Source of the DNA: Ptiloglossa arizonensis
Lineage: Eukaryota > Arthropoda > Insecta > Hymenoptera > Colletidae
Length of the DNA stretch: 64,000 nt
Reading direction: 5' to 3'
NCBI RefSeq assembly: GCF_051014685.1
Contig: NW_027478395.1
Coordinates: forward strand, 310,001-374,000
The position numbers and the translations under genes are program-made. Position 1 is the stretch's first letter; each line of letters opens with the position of its first letter. Below the pieces are notes generated by a model. That model was not told the DNA's origin. It saw only the letters and a list, made by a program, of their open reading frames with translations, and made no database searches. Shown in pieces: positions 25,180 to 38,040 of this stretch.

Positions 25180-26949
25180 GTCAATCCGTTCGCGAGATAT
25201 GGGAGTTGGAAGCTAAGAAATGGTTGAGAAGAGAACAAATTGTTCGCAATTCTGCAGCTCCAAACGCTTAACCGGAACAGGCTAGGGAAAAAATACACAT
25301 ACCGTTGTAATCGGGCGAGTTTCTACTTTCAGACGCACCAGGAATTTTTGGGTTAGGTCAATCCGTTCGCGAGATGTGGGAGTTTCAAGCCAAGAAATGG
25401 TTGAGAAGGCAAAAAATTTTTCGCAATTCTGCTGCTCCAAACGCTTAAACAGAGTGGCCTATGGAAAAAATACACATACCGTTGTAATCGGGGGAGTTTC
25501 TTCTTTCAGATGCAATAGGAATTTTTGGGTTAGGTCAATCCGTTCAAGAGAAATGGGAGTTTGAAGCCAAGAAATGGTTGAGAAGGCAAAAAATTTTTCA
25601 CAATTCTGCTGCTCCAGACGCTTAACCAGAATGGCCTAGGGAGAAAATACACATACCGTTGAAATCGGGCGAGTTTCTACTTTCAGACGCAGAAGGAATT
25701 TTTGGGTTTGGTCAATCCGTTCGCGAGATATGGGACTTTGAATCTAAGAAATGGTTGAGAAGACAACAAATTTTTCGCAATTCTGCTGCTCCAATCGCTT
25801 AACCAGAATGGCCTAGGGGAAAAATATACGTACCGTTGTAATCGGGCGAGTTTCTACTTTCAAATGCAATAGGAATTTTTGGGTTAGGTCAATCCGTTAG
25901 CGAGATATGGGAGTTTGAAGCTAAGAAATGGTTGAGAAGACAAAAAATTTTTCGCAATTCTGCTGCTCCAAACGCTTAACCAGAATAGCCTAGGGAAAAA
26001 ATACACATACCGTTGTAATCGGGCGAGTTTCTACTTTCAGATGCAACAGCAATTTTTGGGTTAGGTCAATCCGTTCGCGAGATATGGGAGTTGGAAGCTA
26101 AGAAATGGTTGAGAAGAGAACAAATTGTTCGCAATTCTGCTGCTCCAAACGCTTAACCAGAACAGGCTAGGGAAAAAATACACATACCGTTGTAATCGGG
26201 CGAGTTTCTACTTTCAGACGCACCAGGAATTTTTGGGTTGGGTCAATCCGTTCGCGAGATGTGGGAGTTTGAAGCCAAGAAATGGTTGAGAAGGCAAAAA
26301 ATTTTTCGCAATTCTGCTGCTCCAAACGCTTAAACAGAGTGGCCTATGGAAAAAATACACATACCGTTGTAATCGGGGGAGTTTCTTCTTTCAGATGCAA
26401 TAGGAATTTTTGGGTTAGGTCAATCCGTTCAAGAGAAATGGGAGTTTGAAGCCAAGAAATGGTTGAGAAGGCAAAAAATTTTTCACAATTCTGCTGCTCC
26501 AGACGCTTAACCAGAATGGCCTAGGGAGAAAATACACATACCGTTGAAATCGGGCGAGTTTCTACTTTCAGACGCAGAAGGAATTTTTGGGTTTGGTCAA
26601 TCCGTTCGCGAGATATGGGACTTTGAATCTAAGAAATGGTTGAGAAGACAACAAATTTTTCGCAATTCTGCTGCTCCAATCGCTTAACCAGAATGGCCTA
26701 GGGGAAAAATATACGTACCGTTGTAATCGGGCGAGTTTCTACTTTCAAATGCAATAGGAATTTTTGGGTTAGGTCAATCCGTTAGCGAGATATGGGAGTT
26801 TGAAGCTAAGAAATGGTTGAGAAGACAAAAAATTTTTCGCAATTCTGCTGCTCCAAACGCTTAACCAGAATAGCCTAGGGAAAAAATACACATACCGTTG
26901 TAATCGGGCGAGTTTCTACTTTCAGATGCAACAGCAATTTTTGGGTTAG
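25180..26949 (+). repeat. Tandem duplication of a 5-monomer unit (885 bp x 2)
   Basis: 25,180-26,064 and 26,065-26,949 match at offset 885, exactly five monomers. Shared rare marks are 'gaacaggctaggg', 'gacgcaccagg', 'gagtggcctatgg', 'ccgttcaagagaaatgg', 'ccgttgaaatcggg', 'aaaaatatacgtacc' and 'ccgttagcgag'. A third copy of the same run starts at about 30,842. Confidence 0.9.
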
Positions 26950-29900
26950 GTCAATCCGTTCGCGAGATATGGGAGTTTGAAGCCAAGAAATGGTTGAGAA
27001 GACAACAAATTTTTCGCAATTCTGCTGCTCCAAACGCTTAAGCAGAATGGCCAAGGGAAAAAATACGCATACCGTTGTAATCGGGCGAGTTTCTACTTTC
27101 AGATACAATAGGAATTTTTGGGTTAGGTCAATCCGTTCGCGAGATATGGGACTTTAAATCTAAGAAATGGTTGACAAGACAACAAATTTTTCGCACTTCT
27201 GCTGCTCCCATCGCTTAACCAGAATGGCCTAGGGGAAAAATACACGTACCGTTGTAATCGGGCGAGTTTCTACTTTCAGATGCAACAGCAATTTTTGGGT
27301 TAGGTCAATCCGTTCGCGAGATATGGGAGTTTGAAGCCAAGAAACGGTTGAGAAGACAACAAATTTTTCGCAATTCTGCTGCTCCAAACGCTTAACCAGA
27401 ATGGCCTAGGGAAAAAATACACATACCGTTGTAATCGGGCGAGTTTCTACTTTCAGATGCAACAGCAATTTTTGGGTTAGGTCAATCCGTTCGCGAGATA
27501 TGGGAGTTTTAAGCCAAGAAACGGTTGAGAAGACAACAAATTTTTCGCAATTCTGCTGCTCCAAACGCTTAACCAGAATGGCCTAGGGAAAAAATACACA
27601 TACCGTTGTAATCGGGCGAGTTTCTACTTTCAGATGCAATAGGAATTTTTGGGTTAGGTCAATCCGTTCGCGAGATATGGGACTTTGAATCTAAGAAATG
27701 GTTGTCAAGACAACAAATTTTTCGCACTTCTGCTGCTCCAATCGCTTAACCAGAATGGCCTAGGGGAAAAATACACGTACCGTTGTAATCGGGCGAGTTT
27801 CTATTATCAAATGCAATAGGAATTTTTGGGTTAGGTCAGTCCGTTCGCGAGATATGGGAGTTGGAAGCTAAGAAATGGTTGAGAAGAGAACAAATTGTTC
27901 GCAATTCTGCTGCTCCAAACGCTTAACCAGAATGGACTAGGGAAAAAATACGCATACCGTTGTAATCGGGCGAGTTTCTGCTTTCTGATGCAACCGGAAT
28001 TTTTGGGTTAGGTAAATCCGTTCGCGAGATATGGGAGTTTGAAGCCAAGAAATGGTTGATAAGGCAAACAATTTTTCGCAATTCTGCTGCTCCAAACGCT
28101 TAACCAGAATGGCCTAGGGAAAAAATACACGTACCGTTGTAATCGGGCGAGTTCCTACTTTCAAATGCAATAGGAATTTTTGGGTTAGGTCAATCCGTTC
28201 GCGAGATATGGGAGTTTGAATCTAAGAAATGGTTGAGAGGAAAAAAAAATTTTCGCAATTCTGCTGGTCCAAACGCTTAACCAGAATGGCCTAGGGAAAA
28301 ATACACATACCGTTGTAATCGGGCGAGTCTCTACATTCAGATGCAACAGCAACTTTTGGCTTAGGTCAATCCGTTCGCGAGATACGGGAGTTTGAAGCCA
28401 AGAAATGGATGAGAAGACAACAAATTTTTCGCAATTCTGCTGCTCCAATCGCTTAACCAGAATGGCCTAGGGGAAAAATACACGTACCGTTGTAATCGGG
28501 CGAGTTTCTACCTCAAATGCAATAGGAATTTTTGGGTTAGGTCAATCCGTTCGCGAGATATGGGAGTTTGAGGCCAAGGAATGGTAGAGAAGGCAAAAAA
28601 TTTTTCACAATTCTGCTGCTCCAAACGCTTAACCAGATTGGCCTAGGGAAAAAATACACATACCGTTGTAATCGGGCGAGTTTCTACTTTCAGATGCAAT
28701 AGGAATTTTTGGGTTAGGTCAATCCGTTCGCGAGATATGGGACTTTGAAGCTATGAAATGGTTGTCAAGACAACAAATTTTTCGCAATTCTGCTGCTCCA
28801 ATCGCTTAACCAGAATGGCCTAGGGGAAAAATACGCATACCGTTGTAATCGGGCGAGTTTCTACTTTCAGTCACAATAGGAATTTTTGGGTTAGGTCGAT
28901 CCGTTCGCGTGATATGGGAGTTTGAAGCCAAGAAATGGTTGACAAGACAACAAATTTTTCGCACTTCTGCTGCTCCAATCGCTTAACCAGAATGGCCTAG
29001 GGGAAAAATACGCGTGCCGTTGTAATCGGGCGAGTTTCTACTTTCAAATGCAATAGGAATTTATGGGTTGGGCCAATCCGTTCAAGAGATATGGGAGTTT
29101 GAAGCCAAGAAATGGTTGAGAAGGCAAAAAATTTTTCGCAATTCTGCTGCTCCAAACGCTTGACCAGAATGGCCTAGGGAAAAAATACACATACCGTTGT
29201 AATCGGGCGAGTTTCTACTTTCAGATGCAACAGCAATTTTTGGGTTAAGTCAATCCGTTCGCGAGATATGGGAGTTTGAAGCCAAGAAATGGTTGAGAAG
29301 ACAACAAATTTTTCGCATTTCTGCTGCTCCAGACGCTTAACCAGAATGGACTAGGGAAAAAATACGCATACCGTTGTAATCGGGCGAGTTTCTGCTTTCT
29401 GATGCAACAGGAATTTTTGGGTTAGGTAAATCCGTTCGCGAGATATGGGAGTTTGAAGCCAAGAAACGGTTGATAAGGCAAAAAATTTTTCGCAATTCTG
29501 CTGCTCCAAACGCTTAACCAGAATGGCCTAGGGAAAAAATACACGCACCGTTGTAATCGGGCGAGTTTCTACTTTCAGATGCAATAGGAATTTTTGGGTT
29601 AGGTCGATCCGTTCGCGAGATATGGGAGTTGGAAGCTAAGAAATGGTTGAGAAGAGAACAAATTGTTCGCAATTCTGCTGCTCCAAACGCTTAACCAGAA
29701 TGGGCTAGGGAAAAAATACACATACCGTTGTAATCGGGCGAGTTTCTACTTTCAGATGCAACAGCAATTTTTGGGTTAGGTCAATCCGTTCGCGAGATAT
29801 GGGAGTTTGAAGCCAAGAAATGGTTGAGAAGACAACAAATTTTTCGCAATTCTGCTGCTCCAAACGCTTAACCAGAATGGCCTAGGGAAAAAATACACAT

Positions 29901-30830
29901 ACCGTTGTAATCGGGCGAGTTTCTACTTTCAAATGCAATAGGAATTTTTGGGTTAGGTCAATCCGTTCGCGAGATATGGGAGTTTGAAGCTAAGAAATGG
30001 TTGAGAAGACAACAAATTTTTCGCAATTCTGCTGCTCCAAACGCTTAACCAGAATGACCTAGGGAAAAAATACACATACCGTTGTAATCGGGCGAGTTTC
30101 TACTTTCAGATGCAACAGCAATTTTTGGGTTAGGTCAATCCGTTCGCGAGATATGGGAGTTTGAAGCCAAGAAATGGTTGAGAAGACAACAAATTTTTCG
30201 CAATTCTGCTGCTCCAGACGCTTAACCAGAATGGCCTAGGGAGAAAATACACATACCGTTGTAATCGTGCGAGTTTCTACTTTCAGACGCAGAAGGAATT
30301 TTTGGGTTTGGTCAATGCGTTCGCGAGATATGGGACTTTGAATCTAAGAAATGGTTGAGAAGACAACAAATTTTTCGCAATTCTGCTGCTCCAATCGCTT
30401 AACCAGAATGGCCTAGGGGAAAAATACACGTACCGTTGTAACCGGGCGAGTTTCTACTTTCAAATGCAATAGGAATTTTTGGGTTAGGTCAATCCGTTCG
30501 CGAGATATGGGAGTTTGAAGCTAAGAAATGGTTGAGAAGACAAAAAATTTTTCGCAATTCTGCTGCTCCAAACGCTTAACCAGAATGGCCTAGGGGAAAA
30601 ATACACGTACCGTTGTAACCGGGCGAGTTTCTACTATCAAATGCAATAGGAATTTTTGGGTTAGATCAATCCGTTCCCGAGATATGGGAGTTTGAAGCTA
30701 AGAAATGGTTGAGGAGACAACAAATTTTTCGCACTTCCGCTGCTCCGAACGCTTAACCAGAATGGCCCAGGGAAAAAATACACATACCGTTGTAACCGGG
30801 CGAGTTTCTACTTTCAGACGCAACAGCAAT
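26040..30830 (+). repeat. Central 4.78 kb higher-order unit, copy 1
   Basis: This 27-monomer unit is followed directly by a shortened second copy (30,830-34,546). The offset is 4,777 at the start, 4,246 after about 27.5 kb and 3,715 after about 30.4 kb. Each change is 531 bases, so copy 1 has two three-monomer segments absent from copy 2 (about 26,977-27,508 and 29,860-30,391). Shared rare marks are 'gtttctattatcaaatg', 'gagaggaaaaaaaaatt', 'ttatgggttgggcc' and 'cgttcccgagatatgg'. It also contains a monomer shortened to 'tctacctcaaatg' at 28,506 and a complete CENP-B-box match. Confidence 0.87.
28373..28389 (+). other. Complete CENP-B-box match (copy 1)
   Basis: Here the 17-mer reads gTTCGcgagAtaCGGGa, which matches all nine essential positions of NTTCGNNNNANNCGGGN. 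The monomer also carries the private change 'ttggcttagg' for 'ttgggttagg' just upstream. The same pair of changes occurs at 32,619, about 4.25 kb away, so one mutational history plus duplication explains both. Function is unknown. Confidence 0.45.
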
Positions 30831-33800
30831 TTTTGGGTTAGGTCAATCCGTTCGCGAGATATGGGAGTTGGAAGCTAAGAAATGGTTGAGAAGAGAACAA
30901 ATTGTTCGCAATTCTGCTGCTCCAAACGCTTAACCAGAACAGGCTAGGGAAAAAATACACATACCGTTGTAATCGGGCGAGTTTCTACTTTCAGACGCAC
31001 CAGGAATTTTTGGGTTGGGTCAATCCGTTCGCGAGATGTGGGAGTTTGAAGCCAAGAAATGGTTGAGAAGGCAAAAAATTTTTCGCAATTCTGCTGCTCC
31101 AAACGCTTAAACAGAGTGGCCTATGGAAAAAATACACATACCGTTGTAATCGGGGGAGTTTCTTCTTTCAGATGCAATAGGAATTTTTGGGTTAGGTCAA
31201 TCCGTTCAAGAGAAATGGGAGTTTGAAGCCAAGAAATGGTTGAGAAGGCAAAAAATTTTTCACAATTCTGCTGCTCCAGACGCTTAACCAGAATGGCCTA
31301 GGGAGAAAATACACATACCGTTGAAATCGGGCGAGTTTCTACTTTCAGACGCAGAAGGAATTTTTGGGTTTGGTCAATCCGTTCGCGAGATATGGGACTT
31401 TGAATCTAAGAAATGGTTGAGAAGACAACAAATTTTTCGCAATTCTGCTGCTCCAATCGCTTAACCAGAATGGCCTAGGGGAAAAATATACGTACCGTTG
31501 TAATCGGGCGAGTTTCTACTTTCAAATGCAATAGGAATTTTTGGGTTAGGTCAATCCGTTAGCGAGATATGGGAATTTGAAGCTAAGAAATGGTTGAGAA
31601 GACAAAAAATTTTTCGCAATTCTGCTGCTCCAAACGCTTAACCAGAATAGCCTAGGGAAAAAATACACATACCGTTGTAATCGGGCGAGTTTCTACTTTC
31701 AGATGCAACAGCAATTTTTGGGTTAGGTCAATCCGTTCGCGAGATATGAGAGTTTGAAGCCAAGAAACGGTTGAGAAGACAACAAATTTTTCGCAATTCT
31801 GCTGCTCCAAACGCTTAACCAGAATGGCCTAGGGAAAAAATACACATACCGTTGTAATCGGGCGAGTTTCTACTTTCAGATGCAATAGGAATTTTTGGGT
31901 TAGGTCAATCCGTTCGCGAGATATGGGACTTTGAATCTAAGAAATGGTTGTCAAGACAACAAATTTTTCGCACTTCTGCTGCTCCAATCGCTTAACCAGA
32001 ATGGCCTAGGGGAAAAATACACGTACCGTTGTAATCGGGCGAGTTTCTATTATCAAATGCAATAGGAATTTTTGGGTTAGGTCAGTCCGTTCGCGAGATA
32101 TGGGAGTTGGAAGCTAAGAAATGGTTGAGAAGAGAACAAATTGTTCGCAATTCTGCTGCTCCAAACGCTTAACCAGAATGGACTAGGGAAAAAATACGCA
32201 TACCGTTGTAATCGGGCGAGTTTCTGCTTTCTGATGCAACAGGAATTTTTGGGTTAGGTAAATCCGTTCGCGAGATATGGGACTTTGAATCTAAGAAATG
32301 GTTGTCAAGACAACAAATTTTTCGCACTTCTGCTGCTCCAATCGCTTAACCAGAATGGCCTAGGGGAAAAATACACGTACCGTTGTAATCGGGCGAGTTC
32401 CTACTTTCAAATGCAATAGGAATTTTTGGGTTAGGTCAATCCGTTCGCGAGATATGGGAGTTTGAATCTAAGAAATGGTTGAGAGGAAAAAAAAATTTTC
32501 GCAATTCTGCTGGTCCAAACGCTTAACCAGAATGGCCTAGGGAAAAATACACATACCGTTGTAATCGGGCGAGTTTCTACTTTCAGATGCAACAGCAATT
32601 TTTGGCTTAGGTCAATCCGTTCGCGAGATACGGGAGTTTGAAGCCAAGAAATGGATGAGAAGACAACAAATTTTTCGCAATTCTGCTGCTCCAATCGCTT
32701 AACCAGAATGGCCTAGGGGAAAAATACACGTACCGTTGTAATCGGGCGAGTTTCTACTTTCAAATGCAATAGGAATTTTTGGGTTAGGTCAATCCGTTCG
32801 CGAGATATGGGAGTTTGAGGCCAAGGAATGGTAGAGAAGGCAAAAAATTTTTCACAATTCTGCTGCTCCAAACGCTTAACCAGATTGGCCTAGGGAAAAA
32901 ATACACATACCGTTGTAATCGGGCGAGTTTCTACTTTCAGATGCAATAGGAATTTTTGGGTTAGGTCAATCCGTTCGCGAGATATGGGACTTTGAAGCTA
33001 TGAAATGGTTGTCAAGACAACAAATTTTTCGCAATTCTGCTGCTCCAATCGCTTAACCAGAATGGCCTAGGGGAAAAATACGCATACCGTTGAAATCGGG
33101 CGAGTTTCTACTTTCAGTCACAATAGGAATTTTTGGGTTAGGTCAATCCGTTCGCGTGATATGGGAGTTTGAAGCCAAGAAATGGTTGACAAGACAACAA
33201 ATTTTTCGCACTTCTGCTGCTCCAATCGCTTAACCAGAATGGCCTAGGGGAAAAATACGCGTGCCGTTGTAATCGGGCGAGTTTCTACTTTCAAATGCAA
33301 TAGGAATTTATGGGTTGGGCCAATCCGTTCAAGAGATATGGGAGTTTGAAGCCAAGAAATGGTTGAGAAGGCAAAAAATTTTTCGCAATTCTGCTGCTCC
33401 AAACGCTTGACCAGAATGGCCTAGGGAAAAAATACACATACCGTTGTAATCGGGCGAGTTTCTACTTTCAGATGCAACAGCAAATTTTGGGTTAAGTCAA
33501 TCCGTTCGCGAGATATGGGAGTTTGAAGCCAAGAAATGGTTGAGAAGACAACAAATTTTTCGCATTTCTGCTGCTCCAGACGCTTAACCAGAATGGACTA
33601 GGAAAAAATACGCATACCGTTGTAATCGGGCGAGTTTCTGCTTTCTGATGCAACAGGAATTTTTGGGTTAGGTAAATCCGTTCGCGAGATATGGGAGTTT
33701 GAAGCCAAGAAACGGTTGATAAGGCAAAAAATTTTTCGCAATTCTGCTGCTCCAAACGCTTACCCAGAATGGCCTAGGGAAAAAATACACGCACCGTTGT

Positions 33801-34546
33801 AATCGGGCGAGTTTCTACTTTCAGATGCAATAGGAATTTTTGGGTTAGGTCAATCCGTTCGCGAGATATGGGAGTTGGAAGCTAAGAAATGGTTGAGAAG
33901 AGAACAAATTGTTCGCAATTCTGCTGCTCCAAACGCTTAACCAGAATGGGCTAGGGAAAAAATACACATACCGTTGTAATCGGGCGAGTTTCTACTTTCA
34001 GATGCAACAGCAATTTTTGGGTTAGGTCAATCCGTTCGCGAGATATGGGAGTTTGAAGCCAAGAAATGGTTGAGAAGACAACAAATTTTTCGCAATTCTG
34101 CTGCTCCAATCGCTTAACCAGAATGGCCTAGGGGAAAAATACACGTACCGTTGTAACCGGGCGAGTTTCTACTTTCAAATGCAATAGGAATTTTTGGGTT
34201 AGGTCAATCCGTTCGCGAGATATGGGAGTTTGAAGCTAAGAAATGGTTGAGAAGACAAAAAATTTTTCGCAATTCTGCTGCTCCAAACGCTTAACCAGAA
34301 TGGCCTAGGGGAAAAATACACGTACCGTTGTAACCGGGCGAGTTTCTACTATCAAATGCAATAGGAATTTTTGGGTTAGTTCAATCCGTTCCCGAGATAT
34401 GGGAGTTTGAAGCTAAGAAATGGTTGAGGAGACAACAAATTTTTCGCACTTCCGCTGCTCCGAACGCTTAACCAGAATGGCCCAGGGAAAAAATACACAT
34501 ACCGTTGTAACCGGGCGAGTTTCTACTTTCAGACGCAACAGGAATT
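30830..34546 (+). repeat. Central higher-order unit, copy 2 (shortened)
   Basis: This is the second copy of the preceding unit, six monomers shorter. It begins with the 'gaacaggctaggg ... gacgcaccagg' run and ends where 'gacgcaacagcaat' in copy 1 becomes 'gacgcaacaggaat'. At 34,08x-34,106 the deletion joint falls in 'ctgctgctccaa', where the next base changes the flank from 'acgc' to 'tcgc'. One 'gacta' unit at about 33,600 has also lost a G. Confidence 0.87.
32619..32635 (+). other. Complete CENP-B-box match (copy 2)
   Basis: This is the paralogue of the 28,373 site, displaced by 4,246 bases within the large duplication of the central domain. It also reads TTCG-N4-A-N2-CGGG. A third CGGG-bearing monomer near 38,813 has TTTG in place of TTCG, so it is not complete. 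Confidence 0.45.
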
Positions 34547-35401
34547 TTTGGGTTAGGTCAATCCGTTCGCGAGATATGGGAGTTTGAAGCCAAGAAATGG
34601 TTGAGAAGGCAAAAAATTTTTCGCAATTCTGCTGCTTCAGACGCTTAACCAGAATGGCCTAGGGAAAGAATACACATACCATTGTAATCGGGCGAGTTTC
34701 TACTTTCAGATGCAATAGGAATTTTTGGGTTAGGTCAATCCATTCGCGAGATATGGGAGTTTGAAGCTAAGAAATGGTTGAGGAGACAACAAATTTTTCG
34801 CACTTCCGCTGCTCCGAACTCTTAACCAGAATGGCCTAGGGAAAAAATACACATACCGTTGTAACCGGGCGAGTTTCTACTTTCAGACGCAACAGGAATT
34901 TTTGGGTTAGGTCAATCCGTTCGCGAGATATGGGAGTTTGAAGCCAAGAAATGGTTGAGAAGGTAAAAAATTTTTCGCAATTCTGCTGCTTCAAACGCTT
35001 AACCAGAATGGCCTAGGGACAAAATACACATACCGTTGTAATGGGGCGAGTTTCTACTTCCAGATGCGATAGGAATTTTTGGGTTAGGTCAATCCGTTCG
35101 CGAGATATGGGAGTTTGAAGCCAAGAAATGGTTGAGAAGGCAAAAAATTTTTCGCAATTCTGCTGCTTCAGACGCTTAACCAGAATGGCCTAGGGAAAGA
35201 ATACACATACCGTTGTAATCGGGCGAGTTTCTACTTTCAGATGCGATAGGAATTTTTGGGTTAGGTCAATCCGTTCTCGAGATATGGGAGTTTGAAGCCA
35301 AGAAATGGTTGTGAAGGAAAAAAATTTTTCGTAATTCTGCTGCTCCAAACGCTTAACCAGAATGGCCTAGGGAAAAAATACACATACCGTTGTAATCGGG
35401 C

Positions 35402-37184
35402 GAGTTTCTACTTTCAAATGCAATAGGAATTCTTGGGTTAGGTCAATCCGTTCGCGAGATATGGGAGTTTGAAGCTAAGAAATGGTTGAGGAGACAACAA
35501 ATTTTTCGCACTTCTGCTGCTCCAAACGCTTAACCAGAATGGCCTAGGGAAAAAATACACATACCGTTGTAATCGGGCGAGTTTCTACTTTCAGATGCAA
35601 CAGCAATTTTTGGGTTAGGTCAATCCGTTCGCGAGATATGGGAGTTTGAAGCCAAGAAATGGTTGACAAGACAACAAATTTTTCGCAATTCTGCTGCTCC
35701 AGACGCTTAACCAGAATGGCCTAGGGAGAAAATACACATACCGTTGTAATCGGGCGAGTTTCTACTTTCAGACGCAGAAGGAATTTTTGGGTTTGGTCAA
35801 TCCGTTCGCGAGTTATGGGACTTTGAATCTAAGAAATGGTTGAGAAGACAACAAATTTTTCGCAATTCTGCTGCTCCAATCGCTTAACCAGAATGGCCTA
35901 GGGGAAAAATACACGTACCGTTGTAATCGGGCGAGTTTCTACTTTCAAATGCAATAGGAATTTTAGGGTTAGGTCAATCCGTTCGCGAGATATGGGAGTT
36001 TGAAGCTAAGAAATGGTTGAGAAGACAACAAATTTTTCGCAATTCTGCTGCTCCAGACGCTTAACCAGAATGGCCTAGGGAGAAAATACACATACCGTTG
36101 TAATCGGGCGAGTTTCTACTTTCAAACGCAGAAGGAATTTTTGGGTTTGGTCAATGCGTTCGCGAGATATGGGACTTTGAATCTAAGAAATGGTTGAGAA
36201 GACAACAAATTTTTCGCAATTCTGCTGCCCCAATCGCTTAACCAGAATGGCCTAGGGGAAAAATACACGTCCCGTTGTAACCGGGCGAGTTTCTACTTTC
36301 AAATGCAATAGGAATTTTTGGGTTAGGTCAATCCGTTCGCGAGATATTGGAGTTTGAAGCTAAGAAATGGTTGAGAAGACAAAAAATTTTTCGCAATTCT
36401 GCTGCTCCAAACGCTTAACCAGAATGGCCTAGGGAAAAGATACACATACCGTTGTAATCGGGCGAGTTTCCACTTTCAGATGCAATAGGAATTTTTGGGT
36501 TAGGTCAATCCGTTCGCGAGATATGGGAGTTTGAAGCCAAGGAATGGTAGAGAAGGCAAAAAATTTTTCACAATTCTGCTGCTCCAAACGCTTAACCAGA
36601 ATGGCGTAGGGAAAAAATACACATACCGTTGTAACCGGGCGAGTTTCTACTTTCAAATGCAATAGGAATTCTTGGGTTAGGTCAATCCGTTCGCGAGATA
36701 TGGGAGTTTGAAGCTAAGAAATGGTTGAGGAGACAACAAATTTTTCGCACTTCTGCTGCTCCAAACGCTTAACCAGAATGGCCTAGGGAAAAAATACACA
36801 TACCGTTGTAATCGGGCGAGTTTCTAATTTCAGATGCAACAGCAATTTTTGGGTTAGGTCAATCCGTTCGCGAGATATGGGAGTTTGAAGCCAAGAAATG
36901 GTTGAGAAGACAACAAATTTTTCGCAATTCTGCTGCTCCAGACGCTTAACCAGAATGGCCTAGGGAGAAAATACACATACCGTTGTAATCGGGCGAGTTT
37001 CTACTTTCAGACGCAGAAGGAATTTTTGGGTTTGGTCAATCCGTTCGCGAGTTATGGGACTTTGAATCTAAGAAATGGTTGAGAAGACAACAAATTTTTC
37101 GCAATTCTGCTGCTCCAATCGCTTAACCAGAATGGCCTAGGGGAAAAATACACGTACCGTTGTAATCGGGCGAGTTTCTACTTT
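35402..37184 (+). repeat. 3-monomer block repeated 7 monomers apart
   Basis: 35,402-35,945 and 36,641-37,184 match at offset 1,239, exactly seven monomers. Shared rare marks are an EcoRI-creating 'ggaattcttggg' (35,427 and 36,666) and 'cgagttatggg' (35,811 and 37,050). The same block occurs near 24,240-24,760, an offset of 11,147 bases (63 monomers less four), with 'ggaattcttggg' at 24,280 and 'gcaagttatggg' at 24,661. Confidence 0.82.
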
Positions 37185-38040
37185 CAGATGCAATAGGAAT
37201 TTTTGGGTTAGGTCAATCCGTTCGCGAGATATGGGAGTTTGAAGCTAAGAAATGGTTGAGGAGACAACAAATTTTTCGCACTTCTGCTGCTCCAAACGCT
37301 TAAACAGAATGGCCTAGGGCAAAAATACACATACCGTTGTAATCGGGCGAGTTTCTACTTTCAGATGCAATAGGAATTTTTGGGTTAGGTCAATCCGTTC
37401 GCGAGATATGGGAGTTTGAAGCCAAGAAACGGTTGAGAGGGCAAAAAATTTTTCGCAATTCTGCTGCTTCAAACGCTTAACCAGAATGGCCTAGGGACAA
37501 AATACACATACCGTTGTAGTCGGGCGTGTTTCTACTTTCAAATGCGATAGGAATTTTTGGGTTAGGTCAATCCGTTCTCGAGATATGGGAGTTTGAAGCC
37601 AAGAAATGGTTGTGAAGGAAAAAAATTTTTCGCCATTCTGCTGCTCCAAACGCTTAACCAGAATGGCCTAGGGAAAAAATACACATACCGTTGTAACCGG
37701 GCGAGTTTCTACTTTCAGACGCAACAGGAATTTTTGGGTTAGGTCAATCCGTTCGCGAGATATGGGAGTTTGAAGCCAAGAAATGGTTGAGAAGGCAAAA
37801 AATTTTTCGCAATTCTGCTGCTTCAAACGCTTAACCAGAATGGCCTAGGGACAAAATACACATACCGTTGTAATCGGGCGAGTTTCTACTTTCAGATGCG
37901 ATAGGAATTTTTGGGTTAGGTCAATCCGTTCGCGAGATATGGGAGTTTGAAGCCAAGATATGGTTGAGAAGGCAAAAAATTTTTCGCAATTCTGCTGCTT
38001 CATACGCTTAACCAGAATGGCCTAGGGAAAGAATACACAT

